Positions 6,248 to 13,647 of a stretch of 40,691 bases of DNA are shown piece by piece. Source of the DNA: JALRHH01 sp964638875 (GTDB lineage Bacteria > Patescibacteriota > Saccharimonadia > Saccharimonadales > JALRHH01); NCBI GenBank assembly GCA_964638875.1, contig CAZXBL010000003.1, positions 1 through 40,691 on the forward strand, given 5' to 3'. Position 1 is the stretch's first letter; every line of letters starts with the position of its first letter. A program made the translations under genes and the position numbers. The notes under the pieces are model-generated. The model saw nothing but the letters and a program-made list of their open reading frames with translations, was not told where the DNA came from and searched no databases.

Positions 6248-7097
6248 GTGAGTGAATTTGCTGTACGAAAATGCCCAGCACCGGCTCTAGGCTCTTGCCC
6301 TTCAATTGGATGCGGCAGAGTGGTCTGGTTATTGATAGTGGCAGTGCTACAAGGCTACCGCTATCCAAATGTGTTTGAACCAAGTTCTGAGGTAGCGCTG
6401 CTACACCCCTCCCTCTTAGTACCATGCTGAGCATAATATCGGGGCTGGTTGATAACAGAGTAATATGTGGTTTTATTTCCGCCGTCTGTAGGGTTGCCTG
6501 AATGTGGCGGTAGGTTGTTGACGGTTTGTCGTAAGAAATAAAATTCTCGAGTCTGCCTAAGTGAAGGTTGCCAATACAACTGTCTAGCAGATGCGGACTA
6601 CATACCAACATAAGTTCTTCGCTTCCAGCTGCTGCTATGACCAATTCGGGGTATTCTTTGCCGTCATCAATAGCGTAAGCCACGTCTATTTGTCTCTGTC
6701 TGACGGCATCACGGAGAAACCGCGAGTTATTAACGACGATAGTTACATCAGCAGACGTCTCGAGTTGTTCAAACGCTGAGCTAATACAAAGTGCCTCAGC
6801 AGTACTATCAATCATCCCGATCCGTACCTGCGGCCGCTTTTTGGCGATTCGTGCCAGGTTACTGTGCAGATGGTCGGTCACATTCTGATGCTCCAGTGCA
6901 GCTTGGTACACAGCCTTACCCGCATCGGTGAGGTCTAGTTTCTTGTTACCTCTGGTCAATAGGATCATGCCAACTTCTCTCTCCAGCTTATCGATAGCTA
7001 TCGAAAGCGCTGGTTGAGATATATGAAGCCTCGCGGCTGCTTTTGTGAAGCTACCAGATTCGACCAACCGGGCAAACTTAAATAATCGATCATCCAT
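6240..7097 (-). CDS. LysR family transcriptional regulator
   Basis: 285 aa DNA-binding regulator. The N-terminal winged helix-turn-helix (1-60) has the family signature FTKAAARLHISQPALS and DKLEREVGMILLTRG. The C-terminal periplasmic-binding-like effector domain (about 90-280) starts VRIGMIDSTAEAL. Length is about 10-15 residues short of the usual 295-305. The ligand cannot be read from sequence. It is divergent from inositol-phosphate synthase with 87 bp between starts, the classic LysR arrangement in which the regulator controls its neighbour and itself. TATAAT lies 8 nt before its ATG, so its mRNA is probably leaderless. An inverted repeat at 7112-7134 is the likely operator. Confidence 0.92.
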   Translation of the reverse strand: MDDRLFKFARLVESGSFTKAAARLHISQPALSIAIDKLEREVGMILLTRGNKKLDLTDAGKAVYQAALEHQNVTDHLHSNLARIAKKRPQVRIGMIDSTAEALCISSAFEQLETSADVTIVVNNSRFLRDAVRQRQIDVAYAIDDGKEYPELVIAAAGSEELMLVCSPHLLDSCIGNLHLGRLENFISYDKPSTTYRHIQATLQTAEIKPHITLLSTSPDIMLSMVLRGRGVAALPQNLVQTHLDSGSLVALPLSITRPLCRIQLKGKSLEPVLGIFVQQIHSQK

Positions 7098-7105
7098 AAG
7101 TATTT

Positions 7106-7111
7106 ATTATA
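7106..7111 (-). promoter_or_regulatory. -10 box of LysR gene (leaderless)
   Basis: TATAAT on the minus strand, 8 nt before ATG 7097. Confidence 0.6.
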
Positions 7112-7134
7112 CCAACATATAAACTATATATTGG
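7112..7134. promoter_or_regulatory. Candidate LysR operator
   Basis: CCAACATAT-AAACT-ATATATTGG, 9-bp arms with one mismatch and a 5-nt spacer, directly behind the -10 box of lysR and covering the -35 region facing ino1 (TTGGAT 7131-7136, TAGCAT 7155-7160). Confidence 0.55.
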
Positions 7135-7184
7135 ATTTATGTATTTAACTGGGGTAGCATTGTAGTGAAGGAGTAACAATTATA

Positions 7185-8360
7185 ATGAGTACTATCAAAG
7201 TCGCCATCGTTGGCGTCGGAAACTGCGCGTCTGCTATTTACCAGGGGCTGGCCTACTACAAAGACCACACTGGTGACAAAATTCCAGGTGTCATGTTCGC
7301 TAACATTGGCGGATACGAACTAAAAGATATTGAGGTCGTGGCCGCATTTGATGTTGATGAGCGCAAAGTAGGATTGCCTATTGGCCAAGCGATCTTTGAG
7401 GAGCCAAACTGCGCCCGCGTGTTTGCCAAGGACGTGCCGGACGGTCCTATTGTACAGATGGGTCAGGTGCTAGATGGAGTCTCTGATTACATGCAGAACG
7501 AACGCGAAGACCGTGGCTTCCGTGTTGCTAGCAAATCCCCTGTCGATGTCGTAAAGGTGCTTAAAGACAGTGGTGCCCAGATACTGGTCAACTACTTGCC
7601 TGTCGGTTCGCAGAAAGCCACCGAATTTTACATGCAGGCCGCCATCGATGCCGGCGTGGCTGTGGTGAACTGCATCCCAGTGTTTATAGCCAGCGATCCT
7701 AAATGGGAGCAAAAATTTATTGATGCCAAATTGCCAATTATTGGGGATGATATGCGAAGTCAGGTTGGTGCCAGCGTGCTGTCTCAGATGCTCCAGGAAC
7801 TTGCTTTTGACAGAGGTGCTGAGGTTGACTTCCACCAGCAAATTAACATTGGCGGCAACACAGACTTTAACAACATGATGGTTCAGAGCCGTCTTGAAAG
7901 TAAGAAAAAATCTAAAGAAAACGTGATTCGCGCCCAGAACGATATCCGTGATATCCCATTGCCTAAAGACAGCCTATTCGCTGGTCCTAGCACATTTATC
8001 CCATACCTCGAAGATAACAAGGTCGCCTACTTGAACATCCGCCTCCGTGGGTTCGGTGACGCCCCGATTACGATCGATGCAAAACTGTCGGTACAAGACA
8101 GCGAAAACTCTGCCGGTGTAGTGGTAGACGCGATCCGGTACTTACAGGTAGCACGGGAGATGGGAATGGTCGGAACCATTAACGGACCAAGCGCCTTTAC
8201 ACAAAAAAGTCCGAAGTATCAGATGAAATTCAAAGACGCTATGGCAGAATGTGAAGCTATTGCCGCACGGCAACTCACCGCAGTTACTAAACGTGAGAAC
8301 GCATTTCACGCAGAACAAGTGGTTGCGCCTAATCCTTCAAAAGAACTGTCAGTCGTCTAG
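7185..8360 (+). CDS. ino1: myo-Inositol-1-phosphate synthase (L-myo-inositol-3-phosphate synthase)
   Basis: 391 aa cytoplasmic NAD-dependent enzyme converting glucose 6-phosphate to inositol phosphate. The N-terminal Rossmann motif is VAIVGVGNCASAIYQG (6-21). The lyase core is seen in LVNYLPVGSQKATEFY, VVNCIPVFIAS, IIGDDMRSQVGASVLSQML and NIGGNTDFNNM, all typical of the actinobacterial/archaeal short class. Length is slightly above the usual 360-380 because of a C-terminal tail. Ribosome site GAAGGAG lies 12 nt before ATG 7185. The divergent LysR gene suggests dedicated control. Inositol phosphate would feed phosphatidylinositol-type lipids; a CDP-alcohol phosphatidyltransferase is at 37065-37712. 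It ends 2 bp from a convergent gene. Confidence 0.93.
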   Translation: MSTIKVAIVGVGNCASAIYQGLAYYKDHTGDKIPGVMFANIGGYELKDIEVVAAFDVDERKVGLPIGQAIFEEPNCARVFAKDVPDGPIVQMGQVLDGVSDYMQNEREDRGFRVASKSPVDVVKVLKDSGAQILVNYLPVGSQKATEFYMQAAIDAGVAVVNCIPVFIASDPKWEQKFIDAKLPIIGDDMRSQVGASVLSQMLQELAFDRGAEVDFHQQINIGGNTDFNNMMVQSRLESKKKSKENVIRAQNDIRDIPLPKDSLFAGPSTFIPYLEDNKVAYLNIRLRGFGDAPITIDAKLSVQDSENSAGVVVDAIRYLQVAREMGMVGTINGPSAFTQKSPKYQMKFKDAMAECEAIAARQLTAVTKRENAFHAEQVVAPNPSKELSVV

Positions 8361-8362
8361 TT

Positions 8363-9943
8363 TTATTCGTCTTCAGGCAATGTAGCTACCCGCTTGCCGC
8401 TGTTGCTCTGTTCTTGGACAAGAGACTGTTCTGGCAGTTCATAGAAAGGTTGCACAATGTATTCACCACTGGTGGTAATGGTGACTGGCTGCAGCCCAAT
8501 TGGCGCACCATCTTTATAAGTAATCAAGGTTACTTGAGCGTCTTTTTTGATCTTGTCGGTTAGGGCAAACGTAAATACTGCACCGCCGGTCGTTCCGTTA
8601 GTGTATTTTACGCCAATGTTACCAGAACTGCTTTTGACCTCGTCTGGGCCAATCTGATAATGCCTATGACCCCCGATTGCTAGGTCGACACACCCCTCAA
8701 CCAGGGCACCTTCCGCCGACGCAGTGGTATGAGTCGCAATAGTAAGAGGCTCCTCCACGCTGCACGCAACTTCCGCAAGACGCTCTGACTGTTCGCTAAT
8801 AGTCTCTCCGTTGCTGTCTACCCAGTCGCCTAGGCCACTGCTACGAGGATCGGCATCTCCCAGCCAGGTAATCCCGCCTATCTCCTCTGGGTTGCCATCC
8901 AGTACGTGCCAGCCCAGACCGGCTAGATACTGGCTAACGAATGGTCCTTCGTCGTGATTGCCAGGCACAACTATTCTTTCTTCGTAGTCACTAAAGGTGC
9001 TATTTAGCGAATTGAGACTAAATGCTTCCCATTCGCCGCCCACAGAAGTGTCATCCCCAGTACTAATCACAATCGTAGCACCGCCAGCATCGCCAATTGC
9101 ACGCGCGACTGCGTCCATTGGGATATTGTCGTGCCGGTCAGATACTTGTAGGACTACTGTCTCACCCTCTTCAGGTTGTCTAAGCAAGGTTTTGAGTGAC
9201 TCCGCGTCGTCGACAAGCCCTTCGTAAAATGGCCCAGCCTCCTGGTATGCGTGAACGGCGCTGTTAACCAGACTGGTTGCGCCATCTGACAACGAGCTTT
9301 TATCGACCTCAATTGATTTTACTACCGGATGGTCAATAGTTTTGAGTATCGGAACCCGTTCAGTAACCGGTACCCATTTGTCTGGTTCGTCGCCCCCTCT
9401 GATGCTACCGTCCTGGAGTAACATGACACTGACCACCGTGCTTCCAGCAACAGCCGCTGCCAAACCGATGCCTTTTTCAATAATTTCCCAATTCTCCCAC
9501 TGTTCTCCAGATTTTCGCTGAAGTACGAGCCCCAGACCACCAACGACAAAGAGCCCTGTGAGTACGCCTTTGCTGGCGCTCTCTAGCCAGATATCAGTAA
9601 TCGCGCTCCTTAAGCTGTCAATTTCCCCTTGGGGTTGGGTTGCAATGAGGGCGTCTTGATGGAGGGCCTTATCTATATCTCGCGTATCAGTTACTTCGAT
9701 GTTAGCGCCAGCATTCAGGGGAGCATCCATAGGTACTCTCCCTTTTAAAATACCAGGGAATTCAAGAGTTCCGTGGCCGTCCAAGGTAGGCGTAATCTCT
9801 GTCTGATGTGCCCCTAGTGGCATCTCTTTCTCTGCATGATTTGCGAAGCCAAGAGTAGCGGCAGCACTGAGACCTAGTCCTATGCCACCCAAAACCGTGG
9901 CCTTGACTCCACGCCTATGAATTAGACTCTCCTGCTCCGACAT
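8363..9943 (-). CDS. Membrane-anchored calcineurin-like metallophosphoesterase
   Basis: 526 aa. Hydrophobic segments lie near 15-33, 113-130 and 157-178. A C-terminal phosphoesterase domain (about 245-430) contains the metal ligands in order: SDRHDN (S-D-x-H), TGDD, GNHD, a His in ATHTT and GGHRHY (G-H-x-H). This matches the metallophosphatase superfamily, which hydrolyses phosphomono- or diesters with two metal ions. The last 60 residues are Gln/Ser-rich. Orientation (domain outside or inside) cannot be settled. TACACT lies 9 nt before ATG 9943 within GGAGTACACTCC, a small palindrome; an AAAGGAG lies 13 nt upstream. Substrate unknown. Confidence 0.82.
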   Translation of the reverse strand: MSEQESLIHRRGVKATVLGGIGLGLSAAATLGFANHAEKEMPLGAHQTEITPTLDGHGTLEFPGILKGRVPMDAPLNAGANIEVTDTRDIDKALHQDALIATQPQGEIDSLRSAITDIWLESASKGVLTGLFVVGGLGLVLQRKSGEQWENWEIIEKGIGLAAAVAGSTVVSVMLLQDGSIRGGDEPDKWVPVTERVPILKTIDHPVVKSIEVDKSSLSDGATSLVNSAVHAYQEAGPFYEGLVDDAESLKTLLRQPEEGETVVLQVSDRHDNIPMDAVARAIGDAGGATIVISTGDDTSVGGEWEAFSLNSLNSTFSDYEERIVVPGNHDEGPFVSQYLAGLGWHVLDGNPEEIGGITWLGDADPRSSGLGDWVDSNGETISEQSERLAEVACSVEEPLTIATHTTASAEGALVEGCVDLAIGGHRHYQIGPDEVKSSSGNIGVKYTNGTTGGAVFTFALTDKIKKDAQVTLITYKDGAPIGLQPVTITTSGEYIVQPFYELPEQSLVQEQSNSGKRVATLPEDE

Positions 9944-9952
9944 CTTATCCGG

Positions 9953-9958
9953 AGTGTA
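9953..9958 (-). promoter_or_regulatory. -10 box of metallophosphoesterase gene
   Basis: TACACT on the minus strand, 9 nt before the ATG, in the centre of the palindrome GGAGTACACTCC. Confidence 0.4.
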
Positions 9959-9989
9959 CTCCTTTAGGGGTCAGACTTCAAATCTTTAT

Positions 9990-10018
9990 TTGTTGAACAA
10001 CCATAAACATGGTATGAT
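9990..10018 (+). promoter_or_regulatory. Promoter of RRM protein gene
   Basis: TTGTTG at 9990-9995, 17-nt spacer, TATGAT at 10013-10018. Predicts a leader of about 100 nt. Confidence 0.5.
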
Positions 10019-10024
10019 TGGGGC

Positions 10025-10127
10025 ACTAGATCCAGCTGCATAGTGAACTAGAGTTATTAAAGTGTTTCGATGAGGCGCAGCTAGGGTATCCTACCTCAGT
10101 GAAAGTTATATGAGGAGTATGCCCAAA
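10025..10127 (+). promoter_or_regulatory. Structured 5' leader of RRM gene with masked ribosome site
   Basis: AGCTGC (10034-10039) can pair with GCAGCT (10077-10082). CCTCA (10094-10098) can pair with TGAGG (10111-10115), covering the GAGGAG ribosome site at 10112-10117. This layout resembles temperature-controlled leaders of cold-shock type genes; function is inferred. Confidence 0.4.
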
Positions 10128-10442
10128 ATGGCAGCTAAACTATTTGTAGGCTCACTAGCCTACACAGTCCGTGACGAGGAACTTGAAGAATTTTTCAAGG
10201 CAGCCGGTACGGTAACATCAGCAAAAGTAATCATGGACCGCGACACCAACCGCTCTAAGGGCTTTGGATTCGTAGAAATGAGTACTGACGAAGAGGCTAA
10301 GGCAGCTATCGAACAGCTCAACAACAAAGAGCTTGCTGGTCGCCCAATCATCGTTTCTGAGGCTCGTCCTCAGCAACCACGTGAAAACCGTTCATTCGGT
10401 GGCGGTGGTGGTGATCGTGGTGGCAACAGCCGCAGCTGGTAA
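10128..10442 (+). CDS. RRM-domain RNA-binding protein (Rbp-like)
   Basis: 104 aa single RNA-recognition motif protein with a Gly/Arg/Ser tail. RNP2 is KLFVGSL (4-10) and RNP1 is KGFGFVEM (about 44-51), both with the aromatic residues that stack on RNA. The tail contains a Gly run and RGGNSRSW. It resembles cyanobacterial Rbp and other bacterial glycine-rich RRM proteins, often cold-induced RNA chaperones. The start at 10128 is chosen because GAGGAG is 10 nt upstream and the family begins close to the first strand; an in-frame ATG at 10119 is too near the ribosome site. Monocistronic, with its own promoter and terminator. Confidence 0.93.
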   Translation: MAAKLFVGSLAYTVRDEELEEFFKAAGTVTSAKVIMDRDTNRSKGFGFVEMSTDEEAKAAIEQLNNKELAGRPIIVSEARPQQPRENRSFGGGGGDRGGNSRSW

Positions 10443-10460
10443 TCCACTTACCCGCACAAG

Positions 10461-10489
10461 AAAACCCGTTCCTTTGGAGCGGGTTTTTA
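10461..10489 (+). terminator. Terminator of RRM gene
   Basis: AAAACCCG...CGGGTTTTT stem with T-run. Confidence 0.85.
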
Positions 10490-10497
10490 ATATCTTG

Positions 10498-10541
10498 ATG
10501 TGTATACTTTTTTGTCCGATCGGACATTTAAGTATACACAT
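10498..10541. repeat. 44-bp palindrome upstream of surface protein gene
   Basis: Outer 12-bp arms ATGTGTATACTT / AAGTATACACAT, a TTT/TTT mismatch on each side, and a perfect 14-bp core TGTCCGATCGGACA. It is symmetrical about 10519/10520. Both arms contain TATAC-type -10 sequences. It lies 51 bp before ATG 10592. No T-run follows, so it is not a normal terminator. It may be an operator or a cruciform/hairpin site. Confidence 0.8.
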
Positions 10542-10591
10542 GACGATACTCATCTCTTGTGGTACTCTGAAACCATAAACGAAATATAAAC

Positions 10592-12268
10592 ATGAAATAT
10601 CACACTCCACATTGGCACAGGGGTCTCCACGCAGCTCACTTTGGGTTGGTGAATGGGCTGATCGCAGTAACCTTCCTAGCCGTACTAGCTATCACTGTGT
10701 TGTCACCGATGTGGGTGCAACATTCTGAGGCAGCAGTCAGCTCGTTCCCAAGCCACAGTTTCTGGAACTCACCAGTACCCGCGTACACTGCCCTACACCC
10801 AAGTTCTGATCAACTCGCAGCTAGTATTGCACAGCAAGCCTCCCAATTTGGATCAAGCTTCAATAACACATCCTCTAGCCCTGTATATGAGGTGGCAGCA
10901 GATGTTCCACCCGTAACAGTTGTGCCTTGGAATTGTGGTGCGGGATCTATGCCTGATCTAGCGAACCAGTGGCAGAATGTGCCGCTACCTTTCTTTGCTG
11001 TGCCAGGTGGCGTGAATTCTCAGATGGTAATTTACCAATCAAGTACTAGTACCGTCTGGGAGTTTAGCCACATGCAAAATGTTGCCGGTCAGTGGCAAGC
11101 ATGTACCGGTGGCAAGCTGTCAACGAGTTCTGATGGGGTATTTCCAGCCCCGTATGGCGTGTCGTCAAGCGGTCTAGCACTATTAGGCGGTCAGTTGACA
11201 CCAGAGGAACTACGATCTGGTTACATTGATCATGTTATTGGCCTGGCGCTACCTCAAACAAGTAGTTTTGTGGCACCGGCAACTCAAGGTACGGGCGCAG
11301 TGCCAGGTGCCCCTGCACAAGGTATGCGTTTTAGGCTCGATCCCTCAGTGAACATCAATAATCTTGGATTAAACGCCAGTGGTCTGGCAATTGCCCGTGC
11401 TGCTCAAACCTATGGTTTCATTATATGGAACACTGGCTCGTCCGTGAGTGTATTCGGTAATAACCCCGTTGCACAAACTTCACGTAGTATCTCTAACCCA
11501 TATGGAAATGTATCTGGTTACGCCAGTGCCCTGGCTGGGTTCCCATGGGACAAATTACAGGCATTACCAACAGGCAGCAACTACGCCACCGCTATCCCTG
11601 CCATCACCGCGTTCTCTGCTTCACAAATCAGTGTGAAGCCAGAATCAACTGTTACGCTGAGTTGGCAATCTTCCAATGTTAACCGCTGCGCAATTAGTGG
11701 TATCGGTGATAACTTGCCTGCCGCCGGCAGCGTGGTCACCGAAAGGCTCCTAAATAACACGACATTTGTTTTACGCTGTGGTGGCCAGAATGGTGCTGCC
11801 AGTAGTCAACTGAGCGTTACGGTAACGAGTAGTGCAGTGAATGATCCTTTAGCAGAACTGAAGCCTGGTGTAATTATCGACCAACCTTATTCCGGCTACG
11901 CTAACGTCTTCCCAGAAATCATGAATGGGAGTGCGGCAGATCGCGTCTACAAAGTCGTCTACTATGAAAAGTCTACGTATCTGTATGAAACGGCTAAGCC
12001 ACCCTTCGCACTGAACACCTCCAGAATGGATAATGGCAAACATGTAATAGAGGCACAGATTTACTACCGTGACGGTACATCAGACAAAAAGTCACTCGGA
12101 TTCAGCGTCAGCAATACCCCAGAAACATTGTTTGCTACGACTCAAAGTGGTCTTGTAAAGGCACCGCCATCTATCCCCTTACCGTATGTGCTACTGGGTA
12201 CCGCCATCGCACTTGTAGGCATGGTAGTCGGCAGCTGGTGGGGCTGGCACAAAGCCCACTTGGTCTAA
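10592..12268 (+). CDS. Large surface-anchored protein with Ig-like domains
   Basis: 558 aa. It has an N-terminal signal/anchor helix (about 20-42) ending SEAA, a C-terminal helix (about 530-552) and a short basic tail. The first 330 exported residues contain FWNSPVPAYTALHPSS, FEFSHMQN-like WEFSHMQNVAGQWQAC, LTPEELRSGYIDHVIGLALP and MRFRLDPSVNI; from memory this resembles a family of secreted actinobacterial proteins of unknown activity. It is followed by a fibronectin/Ig-like module (about 335-425) with a Cys pair and a second beta-rich module (about 440-530). The region preceding the start lacks a clear ribosome site. Likely a host-contact or adhesion protein, by inference. It ends 7 bp before the convergent tRNA-Ser. 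Confidence 0.8.
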   Translation: MKYHTPHWHRGLHAAHFGLVNGLIAVTFLAVLAITVLSPMWVQHSEAAVSSFPSHSFWNSPVPAYTALHPSSDQLAASIAQQASQFGSSFNNTSSSPVYEVAADVPPVTVVPWNCGAGSMPDLANQWQNVPLPFFAVPGGVNSQMVIYQSSTSTVWEFSHMQNVAGQWQACTGGKLSTSSDGVFPAPYGVSSSGLALLGGQLTPEELRSGYIDHVIGLALPQTSSFVAPATQGTGAVPGAPAQGMRFRLDPSVNINNLGLNASGLAIARAAQTYGFIIWNTGSSVSVFGNNPVAQTSRSISNPYGNVSGYASALAGFPWDKLQALPTGSNYATAIPAITAFSASQISVKPESTVTLSWQSSNVNRCAISGIGDNLPAAGSVVTERLLNNTTFVLRCGGQNGAASSQLSVTVTSSAVNDPLAELKPGVIIDQPYSGYANVFPEIMNGSAADRVYKVVYYEKSTYLYETAKPPFALNTSRMDNGKHVIEAQIYYRDGTSDKKSLGFSVSNTPETLFATTQSGLVKAPPSIPLPYVLLGTAIALVGMVVGSWWGWHKAHLV

Positions 12269-12274
12269 GAATCC

Positions 12275-12367
12275 TGGCGGAGGAGGTGGGGTTCGAACCC
12301 ACGATTGCGATTGCTCACAATACACGATTTCGAGTCGTGCGCCTTCAACCAGCTCAGCCACTCCTCC
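12275..12367 (-). tRNA. tRNA-Ser(CGA)
   Basis: Class II tRNA with long variable arm. Acceptor GGAGGAG/CTCCTCC, anticodon stem CACGA/TCGTG with loop CTCGAAA (anticodon CGA), T-arm GTGGG-TTCGAAC-CCCAC, discriminator G, CCA encoded at 12277-12275. Third serine tRNA in the window. Confidence 0.95.
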
Positions 12368-12398
12368 ATCTCTCCAGCAAGAGTCATTTTACCAGAGT

Positions 12399-13463
12399 CT
12401 ATACGACGGCTTTAGGTGGCTCGGGAGCTTCAGTAGTCTCAATATGTTCGTGTTTGGGTTCAGTTGGCTTGAGCTTATGCCCTATGATCAGCCCTGCTAC
12501 ACCAAGCACTGCGTACCCCAGTACAAACCAGCGTACTACTGACATTATCTGGCTAGCCAGGTTAAGGATCGTGTTGACTGCGGCTTCGGCTACTTTGTCA
12601 TTTGCAACAGGGATGTTTGCTTTGCCAACTGTAGATGCAAGCAACACGATTCCCAGTAACACAGTAACGACCAGTAGTAAGATGCTAACATACCGGATAC
12701 CAGCCCATCGGTCGCGTCGGGCAAATATCAAAAGAGACACGAGAATAACTGTCACGGCTAAAGTGACCCACTTGTTGTTGTGCAGAGCCTGGTAAGCCAC
12801 GGGTGCTTGGCTGTCTCTAAGCTGGGCTGCGTCTTCTTCTTTGATAAGTTCTTTACTGTCGATAACAGGATCCTTGAGGAACTCAACCTCGTTCTTTGCC
12901 TGCTCACTGACCTGCTGGCCTACTTGGGCTGCACTGACACCAGGCGGCAAACACGGTATAGACAGAAAGTCACCTTGGTCTACTGTACGTAATTGCTCGA
13001 CCGTACAGGCTGGCAGACCGGCGGCACGCTTCTGTGCGTAAGCAGCAAGGTTTTCAACCGCCTTGTTTGCAGGTTCGGATAGGTCAATTGTAAATTCTGG
13101 CTGCGCAGTTTTACCTTGTAACCATGCGAATATGCCACCGATTGCTGATCGGCTTGCAGACTGAATATCACTCGGTTGGACCGAAGAGGTAATAGCGTCT
13201 TTTACGCCCTGATCGGCGAGCAGATCCTTGCCCTCGTCTTTATTAACGTCGCCGGGTTGCTTATTCTCACCCTGCTTCTTAACCGCCTCATCCAGAGCAA
13301 TTGTTATGGCATTATCATATACACCACCCTCTTTCAGAGCGCTATCAATATGGTCGGGGCTGCTCAGGACGGAACTAATTGCAAAGGCGAAAGGCAGCTG
13401 TATAAGGCACAAAAATGCCGCAAAACCAGCCAGATAATAAAAGAATTTTCGTATTGGAGTCAT
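12399..13463 (-). CDS. Multi-pass membrane protein with large extracellular loop
   Basis: 354 aa. A first helix lies at about 9-31. An exported loop of about 190 residues, rich in Lys/Gln/Glu and with two cysteines (PACTVEQ, SIPCLPP), follows. Three further helices (about 233-250, 258-280, 312-333) precede a Pro/Glu-rich cytoplasmic tail ending PPKAVV. I recognise no enzymatic motif. The layout (N-terminal helix, long loop, cluster of C-terminal helices) is shared with several conserved Patescibacteria proteins of unknown role. ATG 13463 is preceded by TATACT at 7 nt, implying a leaderless mRNA. Divergent from the hit gene. Confidence 0.78.
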   Translation of the reverse strand: MTPIRKFFYYLAGFAAFLCLIQLPFAFAISSVLSSPDHIDSALKEGGVYDNAITIALDEAVKKQGENKQPGDVNKDEGKDLLADQGVKDAITSSVQPSDIQSASRSAIGGIFAWLQGKTAQPEFTIDLSEPANKAVENLAAYAQKRAAGLPACTVEQLRTVDQGDFLSIPCLPPGVSAAQVGQQVSEQAKNEVEFLKDPVIDSKELIKEEDAAQLRDSQAPVAYQALHNNKWVTLAVTVILVSLLIFARRDRWAGIRYVSILLLVVTVLLGIVLLASTVGKANIPVANDKVAEAAVNTILNLASQIMSVVRWFVLGYAVLGVAGLIIGHKLKPTEPKHEHIETTEAPEPPKAVV

Positions 13464-13470
13464 GTAATTT

Positions 13471-13476
13471 AGTATA
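13471..13476 (-). promoter_or_regulatory. -10 box, leaderless start of the 354-aa membrane protein
   Basis: TATACT on the minus strand, 7 nt before ATG 13463. Confidence 0.55.
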
Positions 13477-13512
13477 TCCTAGAAGTATGGAACCGGGGCC
13501 CCAATTTAATAC

Positions 13513-13619
13513 CTGCTCCGGTTTACTGCACCTACCTGGCGCACCAGGCTGCACTTTCACTTCGCAGCATATCCAGATATGCTTTGTCATGAAAGTACAA
13601 CCTGGTATCACCAGAGCAG
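13513..13619 (+). ncRNA. Structured leader of hit gene (repeat element copy A)
   Basis: Outer helix CTGCTC/GAGCAG closes the domain. Inside, ACCAGG (13543-13548) pairs with CCTGGT (13601-13606), then CTGC, helix ACTTTCA/TGAAAGT (13553-13559, 13590-13596), the loop CTTCGCA / TTTGTC, and the tip GCATATC-CA-GATATGC (13567-13582). ACCAGG can instead pair with CCTGG at 13535, and the downstream CTGGT with ACCAG at 13609, so two folds exclude each other, as in a riboswitch. The core matches copy D at 35051. Confidence 0.6.
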
Positions 13620-13647
13620 TCACAGCATCCACGGAGGAGGTATTAAA

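Noticed and set aside
13513..13619. T-box leader
   Set aside because: There is no T-box sequence (the conserved 14-nt TGG-containing antiterminator bulge) and no synthetase gene downstream.
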